Part shown: positions 1-8,228 of the stretch, in pieces
Layout of the letters: each line of letters opens with the position of its first letter
Numbering within the stretch: the stretch's first letter is position 1
Source of the DNA: a virus
Length of the DNA: 64,000 nt
IMG/VR virus record: IMGVR_UViG_3300034158_000023
Location: 62,001-126,000 of that record
Reading direction: 5' to 3' (one strand)
Program-made: the position numbers and the translations under genes
Notes under the pieces: model-generated
Databases searched by the model: none
The model's input: the letters and a program-made list of their open reading frames with translations, nothing else
What the model was told of the DNA's origin: nothing

Positions 1-2
1 GG

Positions 3-218
3 TTAGCAGGCCTCGAATTTATACCCATCGCGTTTGGTGGTACTAGAGCCGAAGCTTTAACTAAGTTAGAACTTAAATGTGCAAACTTTACCTATGACAC
101 ATATTCACAATTCCATTTCATTTTACAGAATTGGGATGTCTTCACTCGCAAAGTTCTACACAGAACACCTAGTGAAATCAGTGACTACCTAATCCAGTTC
201 CGTCAAGAATTCATGTAA
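3..218 (+). CDS. 3' end of an unidentified gene (partial)
   Basis: An open frame enters from the left edge and stops at TAA 216-218, giving 71 residues (starting LAGLEFIPIAFGG). No family is recognised. It ends 15 bases before the next start and uses the same codon style as the following genes, so it is probably the last part of a gene in the same plus-strand unit. The start lies outside the window. Confidence 0.7.
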   Translation, partial: LAGLEFIPIAFGGTRAEALTKLELKCANFTYDTYSQFHFILQNWDVFTRKVLHRTPSEISDYLIQFRQEFM

Positions 219-233
219 AAATAAGGAGGACTT

Positions 234-770
234 ATGTCCCAATCGCTACAAGTAAAACTTAATGCTCTTTGTGCAATCCACGTGCACGTACAGCAGTTCC
301 GAACTCAGCGTGGTATTCAACACGCGATGCAAGTGCTAAAGACCATAAGCTCTAGTTCCCCTAACCCAGTGGAAATCCCCCCTACAGGATTAGCACCCAA
401 TGAGTTAGTGCTCTTAGCCTTGGTGGATGGCGGAAGTCTGGCATTTACTGTAGGTGGTATGCAAGCAATTGCTGATCATTGGTTTAACTTCGCGTCGCGT
501 CTGGAATCCCCAGATAACGAATACACCCTACTCTGTGCTACTTTACTGCGTATCTCTGCTGAGTTAGAAGAGCAAGCCCCAGATAAAGATGTGATGCAAG
601 TGTATCAAAAGTTGTCAGGTGATATGTTGCTAAGTGCACTGAACATGAGCGATTTATCTTTAGACTTCATTGATCAGTTATTAAATGCGTATCAACTGAC
701 CTACCCAGATGAAACATATCCTAAAGCTCTAGAGCATCTAGACATTTTAGTAACGGCTTTGCTAAAGTAA
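234..770 (+). CDS. Hypothetical protein, 178 aa
   Basis: The start is supported by a strong AAGGAGG ribosome site just upstream. The protein looks mostly alpha-helical and acidic, with no signal peptide or membrane segment. No family is recognised. It is followed by a 70-base gap and another gene with the AAATAAAAGGA leader. Confidence 0.75.
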   Translation: MSQSLQVKLNALCAIHVHVQQFRTQRGIQHAMQVLKTISSSSPNPVEIPPTGLAPNELVLLALVDGGSLAFTVGGMQAIADHWFNFASRLESPDNEYTLLCATLLRISAELEEQAPDKDVMQVYQKLSGDMLLSALNMSDLSLDFIDQLLNAYQLTYPDETYPKALEHLDILVTALLK

Positions 771-842
771 CCGCGCTACAATTATACAACATTGCAAAAG
801 TTTTATTAACTATCCCGCACGTAAAATAAAAGGAAGATTACC

Positions 843-1763
843 ATGATCGACATTATTAAGAACCGTACGTTAGATGCAAACTTTAAGAAACTGAAGTTGA
901 TCACTAACGAAGAGTTAAAAGATTATCGCGTACAACTTAACGGTCCCTCTACATATATTCCGCATGTAGTAAATAAGAACACTGGTGAACCTGTCAGTGA
1001 CACGCATGTGGTTTTGTTAGATACTGTAACTAATGAACTCCGTGTGTTTGAGTGGACATCACCACCACCTGTTAACCCTGGCGTTGCACCAATGTACTAT
1101 GGCGTCGCGCCAATACTAATGGATTATTCTGGGCGTTATGTAGTTCCCCCAGTGGCAATGCATCCATCGTATATGCCTAATGGTCACAACTCGCCGCGCT
1201 ACACGCAAGACGTTATGCCAGATGATACGTATATAACCATGTTTCAACCACATGGTCCAGATACCATCGAACCGATGTTATCCATCGAAGGGCAGGTATT
1301 AAAAGACCAAACCAAGCTGAACACAGTCACGTTCAAACGCGTAACTTTACAAAACCAAATGGATGGCAAAGGGGTAACTTGGCGCTTACTTAACAACTAT
1401 TTATGTATTGTGCAAGAGTCTAGTGTGTGGTATCACTCCAATGCGGGGATGGCTCCATTAACTATTGATCAAGCAATTGAAATCGGTTTAAATCCGATTA
1501 TCGGTTTGTGTGATGCAAATGGGCTGCATGGGTTGGAAAGTAAATGGATAGCTCATGTTCCAACGTATAACCCCCTGATAGCATCGGAGAACGTGGTGAT
1601 TCCCTGTGATGGTAGCGGTGCCAACCAGTATCACTATCCTCAACCAGCACATGCGTTTCAAGAGGTTTTCCCGCAACATTTTCCGCACCCTAATCAAGTA
1701 GTGTTTGGAGAAGGTCAACCAGCAAGACCTATGCCTAAAGGGTACAGACGCGGTAATTACTAA
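843..1763 (+). CDS. Hypothetical protein, 306 aa, Pro/Tyr/His-rich
   Basis: It is preceded by AAATAAAAGGA and ends just before a strong hairpin terminator. The first 60 residues are helical/beta mixed. The middle and C-terminus are unusually rich in Pro, Tyr, His and Met (for example PPPVNPGVAPMYYGVAP near residue 75, and a basic tail ending PKGYRRGNY). No domain is recognised. The low-complexity character suggests an extended or binding protein, but the function is unknown. Confidence 0.75.
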   Translation: MIDIIKNRTLDANFKKLKLITNEELKDYRVQLNGPSTYIPHVVNKNTGEPVSDTHVVLLDTVTNELRVFEWTSPPPVNPGVAPMYYGVAPILMDYSGRYVVPPVAMHPSYMPNGHNSPRYTQDVMPDDTYITMFQPHGPDTIEPMLSIEGQVLKDQTKLNTVTFKRVTLQNQMDGKGVTWRLLNNYLCIVQESSVWYHSNAGMAPLTIDQAIEIGLNPIIGLCDANGLHGLESKWIAHVPTYNPLIASENVVIPCDGSGANQYHYPQPAHAFQEVFPQHFPHPNQVVFGEGQPARPMPKGYRRGNY

Positions 1764-1770
1764 GATGTTA

Positions 1771-1807
1771 AAATAAGGGGTGGGGAGTTACTCCCCCCTT
1801 ATTTTTT
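1771..1807 (+). terminator. Rho-independent terminator
   Basis: The arms AAATAAGGGG..GGGGAG and CTCCCC..CCTTATTT form a long stem, followed by a T run. It closes the unit ending at 1763 and lies directly before an early-type promoter. Confidence 0.85.
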
Positions 1808-1825
1808 GTATATTCAATTCATATG

Positions 1826-1850
1826 CAGGTATATATTACCCTTGTAGTGA
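1826..1850 (+). promoter_or_regulatory. Early-type promoter motif (TATATTAC)
   Basis: TATATTAC at 1832-1839 is followed by CCTTGTAGTG, in the short gap between a terminator and the gene at 1878. The octamer matches the motif reported for phiKZ early promoters read by the virion RNA polymerase. The same core with a similar following GTG recurs at other unit starts in this window. Confidence 0.6.
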
Positions 1851-1877
1851 AACCTAATAATAAAAGGATTGTAGTAG

Positions 1878-2615
1878 ATGTTAAAGCTAGTTAAATTAAA
1901 TGCTGATTATGGTACAACTTTAAACATGGCTAACAAAGGCGTAAGAAAAGTTGTAAGAATCCCACTGAAGTATTGGGAACTAAGAGCAGCACTATTTCCA
2001 TATTCTTTAGATGGTGAATTTGCAGTAGTTGTAGAATTAGCTAGAGGGGGTAATCGGGATTTCATTAAGTGTAACAAAGAAGGTTTAATAGAACTAGGCC
2101 GTCCTTATGAAAGTCCTACGTTTGTGGTATTGTGGAACTTTAAGTGCGACTTTGATGATAGTCAGGATTTCTCTATGTATCAGTCATCACATAGTACCCT
2201 AGCTTATTTAGTGTTTCCTCATCATTTTAAACTCGATGACAACCCTAACAAACTAGACTTCAAACATGCTTATGGCATCCCTACTTCCGAGTTTGTTAAC
2301 ATGCAGCATATGCGCATAGACACTCTACGTCAAAAACTAGAGCGTTCGGAAACTAGTTGGGCGTATCGTACACAAGAACCCACCTCACCAGAGTGGAGAT
2401 ACTATCCTTTCTTTACTCCTGACGGTATCGTTATGTATAAAGCTATAATCACTCGGGGATTAACTGCTACTGAAGTTAAGAACCATTTACATGGTGGTTA
2501 TCCAGGGATAGTTAAAGTTCCCCTAGTTAAAGACACCATTCCTATGGAAAGCGATTATCTATATTGTTGCGCTACTTTAAACCAGGTTAAGCGCCTGTAT
2601 GCCTCAGCAAATTAA
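1878..2615 (+). CDS. Hypothetical protein, 245 aa
   Basis: First gene after the promoter motif at 1832, with leader AATAATAAAAGGA. A mixed alpha/beta soluble protein with no recognised domain. It sits alone between a promoter and the hairpin at 2681, so it may be a single-gene early unit. Confidence 0.75.
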   Translation: MLKLVKLNADYGTTLNMANKGVRKVVRIPLKYWELRAALFPYSLDGEFAVVVELARGGNRDFIKCNKEGLIELGRPYESPTFVVLWNFKCDFDDSQDFSMYQSSHSTLAYLVFPHHFKLDDNPNKLDFKHAYGIPTSEFVNMQHMRIDTLRQKLERSETSWAYRTQEPTSPEWRYYPFFTPDGIVMYKAIITRGLTATEVKNHLHGGYPGIVKVPLVKDTIPMESDYLYCCATLNQVKRLYASAN

Positions 2616-2680
2616 AAAATATCTACACTACTTATGTAATGAGTAGCTGCTTACGATTACAACCACTCAAGTATAACCTC

Positions 2681-2710
2681 AAGCCAGCAGATTGCCCCTG
2701 CTGGCTTTTA
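2681..2710 (+). terminator. Hairpin terminator
   Basis: Perfect arms AAGCCAGCAG / CTGCTGGCTT are followed by a short TTTTA run, in the gap after the gene ending at 2615. Confidence 0.75.
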
Positions 2711-2736
2711 TGCTGGTACAATAAAAGGAAACCGCA

Positions 2737-3501
2737 ATGCAATTACAAAATTTGTTATTTGGCCATTTTGAATACTCGGTATATAACGATCACTTTACCC
2801 CCATTATAGAAGCTAAGCTTAGAAAAATGGAAATGAATGGGTATGTGGTGTTACGTACTACTGTACCTGATTCACATCACGTGATTCGCGTTATGGGTAA
2901 AGAAGGAGTAGACGCAGACTTACTGATCGATTTGTTTTATCCAACCAATATGATACACCACATCCGGTTCGGCGTGTATGTTTTAGGAGGTGCGTTATGT
3001 TGTTGGGGAGGGTATAAACTAATGCAACTTGACAGTTTAGGTAATTGTAGTACTCCTAAGGAATTGAGTGAGTATTTACACAGAACTTTTGATGAGCATA
3101 GCAAATCCGATATAGTGCCACCTCCGTATGTATCGTTGGTCATCAGTGAACTGCGAACTATGACTAATCGTTTCTTGACTACCTTACCTAAAAAGGCAAT
3201 CCCTAGACGTGTCCATTTAGCGGCGTTCTTACGTGAGTTCACCACATGGCACAGATCACTTAATTCAGGATGGGCTTCGCAATACGCTGTTAAGTCAATC
3301 ATAGGCGAAGAACTTAAGCGTGTCTGGTCAAATCCAGCTGTTAAAAGCTTACGCACCGATTTCATTACCGATGTGTACTTCGACAGTAGGATGAATATTG
3401 AATGGCGTTATTTACAAAACTTGCACATTAACTATCTGACTACTCTAGTACGGAGGATAGAAGGTGTGTGGGATCCAGTAGCACAATGTCAGGGGATTTA
3501 G
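2737..3501 (+). CDS. Hypothetical protein, 254 aa
   Basis: Start with leader ACAATAAAAGGA. No family is recognised. The C-terminal half is helical and basic (LLTTLPKKAIPRRVHL region). The next gene starts two bases after its stop, so the two are likely translationally coupled. Confidence 0.7.
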   Translation: MQLQNLLFGHFEYSVYNDHFTPIIEAKLRKMEMNGYVVLRTTVPDSHHVIRVMGKEGVDADLLIDLFYPTNMIHHIRFGVYVLGGALCCWGGYKLMQLDSLGNCSTPKELSEYLHRTFDEHSKSDIVPPPYVSLVISELRTMTNRFLTTLPKKAIPRRVHLAAFLREFTTWHRSLNSGWASQYAVKSIIGEELKRVWSNPAVKSLRTDFITDVYFDSRMNIEWRYLQNLHINYLTTLVRRIEGVWDPVAQCQGI

Positions 3502-3503
3502 CT

Positions 3504-4142
3504 ATGCGCGAGAATACCATTATTTTCAAAGGTCCAGCGGTACAGCTACTTCCACCCATAACTCGGAAAGTAGTGCCTTTGTATCTAACAGATGTGTTAG
3601 GCGAGCATACTTCAGTGATGTTATCCAAACCAGCAGATGGCACTGTAACTTTTTCTAAGTCTGGTGACACCTTAGAAGGTAAAGTAGAGTTATTCCCTAA
3701 CAACCACATAACTTTACCTGACATGGATGAAGCTGCATTTCATATACGTGGTATCGATGAGACCATTGAGTGTGTGGTGTATCTACCTCATTCAGATATG
3801 GTCACTCTTACTAAGTTAGATGAAACAACCCCTGACCGTGGATGGAGTTCTTATTTTCCATTACTGTTAGCTTTAAAGGTTGCTCAGGCTACGGCTAATA
3901 TACCTATTGTCTTCACGGGTAAACCGTCGTATACAACTGATGGTATTCCTGAAGACGTTATAGTTGGCCGTGCTACTCTGATAGTTGAGGACAAGGCATT
4001 AAAAGCGTTGATCAATTATAAACCAGAACATGCGCACTTAGTAGGGCGTCGGGTTACTATGGGTGGTAGTAGCACCCTAGGTACTATTGACAACAAAAGA
4101 ACATGGGTTTGGGATGACCTGAACTTTTTATCACTAAGTTAA
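3504..4142 (+). CDS. Hypothetical protein with a domain shared with the thymidylate synthase N-terminus
   Basis: The start at 3504 (MRENTIIF) is preferred over an upstream ATG because CAGGGGAT lies at the right distance and the upstream gene ends at 3501. The product is 212 aa. Its last ~100 residues match the N-terminal ~125 residues of the next gene: both carry DGIP-(E/V)-(D/N)-x-IVG, then an (I/V)-E-D strand, and end in W-(D/E)-D-(L/I)-x-FL. This looks like a domain duplication. No named family is recognised. The gene probably works with, or derives from, its neighbour. Confidence 0.75.
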   Translation: MRENTIIFKGPAVQLLPPITRKVVPLYLTDVLGEHTSVMLSKPADGTVTFSKSGDTLEGKVELFPNNHITLPDMDEAAFHIRGIDETIECVVYLPHSDMVTLTKLDETTPDRGWSSYFPLLLALKVAQATANIPIVFTGKPSYTTDGIPEDVIVGRATLIVEDKALKALINYKPEHAHLVGRRVTMGGSSTLGTIDNKRTWVWDDLNFLSLS

Positions 4143-4160
4143 TAATAAAAGGAATACGGT

Positions 4161-6080
4161 ATGACTACCACAGTACATAAATATTTATTTGCTCCCATTA
4201 ATGCTGCATACACATACAACGACGGTACGTGGATGTTACCTATGGCACTAGCTGTAAAGCTGGTTGCTGATACAGCCAGCGTGAAAAAACCTATTGCGGT
4301 TAGATGTAAAATGCAATGGGTTCTAGATGGCATTCCAGTTGAAAACATAGTAGGTGAAGTTCAATTCGTTATAGAGGACAACTATCTGTATGGCTTAGTT
4401 ACCTTTATGTCGCACTTTGAACACTCTGCTGAAATGCCCCTCCTGCATATGTGCGGCACAAAGAAAAGCTCTGCATTCTACGGTGAGTTGGGTGGTGCCT
4501 GGGAAGATATTGCATTCCTAGAAGCGTTTGGTGATCAAAAGCACGCTACACCTCGGTTTGAATTAGTTTCTCCAGTTGCTGACGCATCTATCGACCTAAC
4601 TGATAGTGAACGTCGTATTTATTGGAGTGATAAAGTAAGCATATACAACCCCCTACAGGAAAAAGGTACTATGCAACAGTATAAAGATTTAGTAGCTAAC
4701 GTTTACAAAAATGGTCGCGTTAAGAGCGACCGTACTGGGACTGGTACTTTAAGTGTATTCGGTGCACAGATGCGTTTTGATTTAACTAAAGGTTTCCCTT
4801 TAAACACTTTAAAGTCAACTCCTTTATATCTGATTGCCAATGAACTGATTTGGTTTTTAAGCGGTTCTACTGATGATCGTGATCTAGCACGAATGGATCG
4901 CATTCACCGTGAAGCTGTTAAAACTTCTAAGGAGCGTGCTAAAGCTGACGAGGTTGGTCAACTTACATTACTACAATATTTCTTCGGTTGTATGCCGAGA
5001 GATGCCTCCGTTGAAACACAGCAACAAACCCTGGCTTGTTTCTATGTGCTCCATCCTCAGTATAACAAACCCCACGTGGAATTAACTTTACGTGTAATCG
5101 GTGCAGTGATTCGCTACCTAGTTAGTTGTGACCTATACGTTTGGTTGTATGAGTTAGCCGACAAGCCTACGATTTGGGATGAGTGGGCTACTTATAACAC
5201 CAACTACTGTCGTGAGCAATTATGTTGGGTAGTTAACCGCGCCGAAAATGCCCCTGATGTACAAGACGAGGTCGATGCTATATTAACCAAGTTTAAAAAT
5301 TGGGAAGGTACGGTTGCTGATAAAAATAAGTGGTTCTATAATGCTGTAGTCGGCATTTCAGATAAATACGCATTTGATGTAGGGGACCTCGTGCATAGAA
5401 GGTCGATTGGACCTATGTACGGGAAACAATGGCGGTCGTTTAGTGATTATGAAGTAGACCAGATCACTAACGCTATTAAGACTTTACGTAGCAATCCTAC
5501 TAGCCGCCGTATCTGTATTTCTGCTTGGGATCCTACGTTGCTACCTATGGACGGTTTTACCCCACATGAAAACGTGGATCGTGGTGATATGGCATTAGCG
5601 CCGTGCCATGCGTTCTTCCAGTTTAACGCAGAAGAGTTAACACGGGAAGAGTTGATGTCTATGGAAAAGGTGCAGTTAGAAACAGCTTACTGTGCCCCTG
5701 AAGCATTGGGTTCTTTTATTGCGGATAAACAACTGCAAGGTAAAATCCCTAAGTATCGTTTAAGTTGCCAAGTTTATTGTCGTAGTCAAGATTTGTTCTT
5801 GGGTACTCCTTTCAACATCGCTTCTTATGCTTTACTGACTCACATGGTAGCCGCTGAAGTAGGTATGGATGTTGGTGATCTTGTATGGACTGGTGGTGAC
5901 GTACACCTGTACTCTAACCACTTAGAACAAGTGCAAGAAATGTTAAGTCGTGACTGTGTAGCATTACCTACTCTGATTTTACATAAAGGGGATAGCGGGT
6001 ACATGGAACTACAATCGACCGACATGGAGTTGATAGGTTACAATCCACATCCTGCAATCTCTGCACCAGTAGCAATCTAA
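4161..6080 (+). CDS. thyA: Thymidylate synthase with extra N-terminal domain and insertions
   Basis: Converts dUMP to dTMP with methylene-tetrahydrofolate, for phage DNA synthesis. The ThyA domain begins near residue 171 (MQQYKDLV). It shows RTGTGT at 191-196, WFLSGSTD near 231-238, TIWDEW at 337-342, GPMYGKQWR near 417-425, the phosphate-binding RRICISAWDP at 449-458, catalytic Cys482 in PCHAFFQF, SCQVY near 535, FLGTPFNIASYALLTHM near 546-562 and GGDVHLYSNHLEQ near 578. At 639 aa it is far longer than the usual ~264. There is a ~150-residue N-terminal domain duplicated from the upstream gene, about 95 extra residues before TIWDEW, and about 70 after it. All catalytic motifs are kept, so it is probably active. 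Leader TAATAATAAAAGGA. Confidence 0.95.
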   Translation: MTTTVHKYLFAPINAAYTYNDGTWMLPMALAVKLVADTASVKKPIAVRCKMQWVLDGIPVENIVGEVQFVIEDNYLYGLVTFMSHFEHSAEMPLLHMCGTKKSSAFYGELGGAWEDIAFLEAFGDQKHATPRFELVSPVADASIDLTDSERRIYWSDKVSIYNPLQEKGTMQQYKDLVANVYKNGRVKSDRTGTGTLSVFGAQMRFDLTKGFPLNTLKSTPLYLIANELIWFLSGSTDDRDLARMDRIHREAVKTSKERAKADEVGQLTLLQYFFGCMPRDASVETQQQTLACFYVLHPQYNKPHVELTLRVIGAVIRYLVSCDLYVWLYELADKPTIWDEWATYNTNYCREQLCWVVNRAENAPDVQDEVDAILTKFKNWEGTVADKNKWFYNAVVGISDKYAFDVGDLVHRRSIGPMYGKQWRSFSDYEVDQITNAIKTLRSNPTSRRICISAWDPTLLPMDGFTPHENVDRGDMALAPCHAFFQFNAEELTREELMSMEKVQLETAYCAPEALGSFIADKQLQGKIPKYRLSCQVYCRSQDLFLGTPFNIASYALLTHMVAAEVGMDVGDLVWTGGDVHLYSNHLEQVQEMLSRDCVALPTLILHKGDSGYMELQSTDMELIGYNPHPAISAPVAI

Positions 6081-6090
6081 ACGGCAAACT

Positions 6091-6114
6091 AGGTAGAGGC
6101 TTCGGCCTCTACCT
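6091..6114 (+). terminator. Perfect hairpin after thyA
   Basis: AGGTAGAGG and CCTCTACCT arms surround a C(TTCG)G tetraloop. There is no T run, so it may be an RNA-end stabiliser or weak terminator rather than a classical intrinsic terminator. Confidence 0.6.
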
Positions 6115-6143
6115 ATGACCACTTAAAATAAAAGGAATAACGA

Positions 6144-7319
6144 ATGACCACGATTTGTTGGGATGGTAAATACTTAGCCTCTGATAGTCACGCTACGTCG
6201 GTAATTACTAATGAAATTAACGAAGCTATCAAAATACATTGCCCTAAGTTTGTTTACATTGGAGAAGATAAAATCTTGGCAGTGGCTTTTGCTGGACGTA
6301 TAGCGGCGATGCGAAAGTTTGCTGAGTTACTTACATCAGCTAATGCCAAAGTACAATTGCAAGATATCATGGACTTATGTGGGGTTATCAGATCAGGGGA
6401 AAAGTTCTCGGCTATTATCTTGACTGAAGGTGATGATTATATCCTAGAATACAGACATCACCGAGTTAAGGGATTCTCCGCAACCTTTAGTAGAATGGTT
6501 GTAACCAAGATCAAAAACAAATTACCTATGGTGATTGGTTCAGGTACTCGCACCCTAGGTAAATATTCTGGCTTGGGATTAACTGCGCCAGCAATGGTTC
6601 TTGTAGCGATTGGACTAGATGGTTTCAGCACAGGAGGAACCGTTAGTTATTTAACTAAAGATGATCTAGATTACAAGAATCGATCACACTTAACCGAAGA
6701 GGAGTACGCAAAAGTTGAGAAACTTTTGCGTACTTTGTTAGTAGGTACTAAACCTCATAAACAGGAACCACGATTAATTATCGAACCTGTGTACGAAGAA
6801 CGTCTAATCGATATAGTGGAAGAGGCTGGGAAGTTTTTTGAGAGAATGCAAGAAGCGACTAAACCAACCGTACTCAAAACGATTATCTCGTGGGGTAATT
6901 TCAACCTTGGGGAGCAGATAGATGGTAACGCAGAACTCGCAAAGTGGCTTAGTGCAAGTCCAGTCTTAGTGAAGCGGATATCTGAAGGACAGCTATATGG
7001 GGAGTGGATTAGTCCAGGTAGTCAGTCGCTCATAGAAATAGAGGAAGGTAAACGTTCCAAATACAACAATGATGAAACAACCGCTGGAATCTACTTCTTA
7101 GACCCTGACAAAATTTGCCTTAGGGTAGTGGAGTTTAGTTGGGTGGTTACCCAACAACCAGATGTGCAAGTTCTGAATATTATTGCTCACCTAACACCGT
7201 ATGGTCCGCATGCTGATAAGTTGACAGAACTAACTGTCGCTAAATGTAGGATGCGAGCATTTCCTAGAGTTGAACGCAACCAGGAACTTACTTACGTTAC
7301 TGTAGATTTAATATGTTAA
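6144..7319 (+). CDS. Ntn-hydrolase (HslV/proteasome beta-like) protein with C-terminal extension
   Basis: 391 aa. The N-terminus MTTICWDGKYLASDSHAT resembles the start of HslV and phage Ntn hydrolases, where removal of Met exposes a nucleophilic Thr (here Thr2). It is followed by a basic segment (IKIHCPKFVYIGEDKILAVAFAG) and a later GSGTRTLGKYSG segment, as in the HslV fold. The Ntn-like part covers about 1-180, and the remaining ~210 residues are unassigned. The expected role is a threonine-type peptidase or amidohydrolase, but activity is not shown. Related, more diverged proteins occur at 14015-17035. It is a single gene between hairpins with leader AAATAAAAGGA. Confidence 0.7.
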   Translation: MTTICWDGKYLASDSHATSVITNEINEAIKIHCPKFVYIGEDKILAVAFAGRIAAMRKFAELLTSANAKVQLQDIMDLCGVIRSGEKFSAIILTEGDDYILEYRHHRVKGFSATFSRMVVTKIKNKLPMVIGSGTRTLGKYSGLGLTAPAMVLVAIGLDGFSTGGTVSYLTKDDLDYKNRSHLTEEEYAKVEKLLRTLLVGTKPHKQEPRLIIEPVYEERLIDIVEEAGKFFERMQEATKPTVLKTIISWGNFNLGEQIDGNAELAKWLSASPVLVKRISEGQLYGEWISPGSQSLIEIEEGKRSKYNNDETTAGIYFLDPDKICLRVVEFSWVVTQQPDVQVLNIIAHLTPYGPHADKLTELTVAKCRMRAFPRVERNQELTYVTVDLIC

Positions 7320-7323
7320 AACT

Positions 7324-7349
7324 AAGAAGCCTTCGGGCTTCTTTTTTTG
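7324..7349 (+). terminator. Rho-independent terminator
   Basis: AGAAGCC-TTCG-GGCTTCT stem followed by a run of T, directly after the stop at 7319. Confidence 0.9.
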
Positions 7350-7367
7350 TCCGTTCCCAGCACATTT

Positions 7368-7395
7368 TAAGTATATATTACCTTAGTGTTAACCA
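7368..7395 (+). promoter_or_regulatory. Early-type promoter motif (TATATTAC)
   Basis: TATATTAC at 7374-7381 is followed by CTTAGTGTTAAC, between a terminator and the gene at 7420. It is nearly the same as the motifs at 1832 and 23451. Confidence 0.65.
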
Positions 7396-7419
7396 CATTA
7401 ATAATAAAAGGAATACCCA

Positions 7420-7953
7420 ATGTCACCACGTAAATTACAGCATTACCTACCAGGGTTTAAATTAGTTAATTTAATCCAAGGAGTAGCTCCTTACTTTGTA
7501 GTACCTGTAGGAGGCAAGCCTCCAGAAACTATAGAGGAGATGACTAAGTGGCCTATCCACTATCAGTTCACTGTTAAAACCGTATACGCTGCTTACCCAG
7601 AAGTCCCACGTGTTAAAATGGATAAAGCTGTTTATCGAGGGTTGTCCGATTTAGAACTAATTGCTACCTTAAAACAAATGGGCATTCCACTACCTAAGAA
7701 GTTTGCGCAGATATGTGATTGGGATCGTACGTATTTAACTGAACGAGTAAACTACATAGAGTGCGCGTTCACCATTACCCACCGTATGTGTGCAGAGCGC
7801 TTTAGCTTCCAGTTCAGACATACGCTAGCTAGTTACCATAACGCTATGGTAAGTGCATTGAAGGTAAGAACTGTGCTTTCGTATACCTTCCACACTAAAG
7901 GAAAGTTAGACAACTTTGTGTTGGCAGACGATTTGCATACTAAGATCTGGTAA
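7420..7953 (+). CDS. Hypothetical protein, 177 aa
   Basis: First gene after the promoter motif at 7374, leader AATAATAAAAGGA. A basic, mixed alpha/beta soluble protein, with no domain recognised. By position it is probably an early gene. Confidence 0.75.
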   Translation: MSPRKLQHYLPGFKLVNLIQGVAPYFVVPVGGKPPETIEEMTKWPIHYQFTVKTVYAAYPEVPRVKMDKAVYRGLSDLELIATLKQMGIPLPKKFAQICDWDRTYLTERVNYIECAFTITHRMCAERFSFQFRHTLASYHNAMVSALKVRTVLSYTFHTKGKLDNFVLADDLHTKIW

Positions 7954-8024
7954 TTTATCTTAAATTATTGTAAGGGTTCATGTATGAACCCAATCTATCG
8001 TCAAACGCCTGTAAGGACTCCTGA

Positions 8025-8228
8025 ATGAAAACCTCTTATACTAAATTAGCCATTTCGTTTTTTCGTAATAACTACCCTAAAACAGAAGATGAATTGTTTT
8101 TTGATTGGACAGCCACTGTAACTCATAACGCCGCTGTTGCTGCTGGCTCTGAGAATATGACTGAAACTGACAAAGCTGAGTACTTAGCAGCACTTGCAGC
8201 ATTTGCCAAGGAGCATCCAAATGCCTGA
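8025..8228 (+). CDS. Small acidic hypothetical protein, 67 aa
   Basis: Start preceded by GTAAGGA. Helical and Ala-rich (EYLAALAAFAKEHPNA). Its stop overlaps the start of the next gene (ATGCCTGA), a sign of translational coupling. Function unknown. Confidence 0.7.
   Translation: MKTSYTKLAISFFRNNYPKTEDELFFDWTATVTHNAAVAAGSENMTETDKAEYLAALAAFAKEHPNA

Noticed and set aside
3440-3724. 94-codon minus-strand frame across the 3.5 kb gene junction
   Set aside because: Lies opposite two coupled plus-strand genes, has no ribosome site and no neighbours on its strand.
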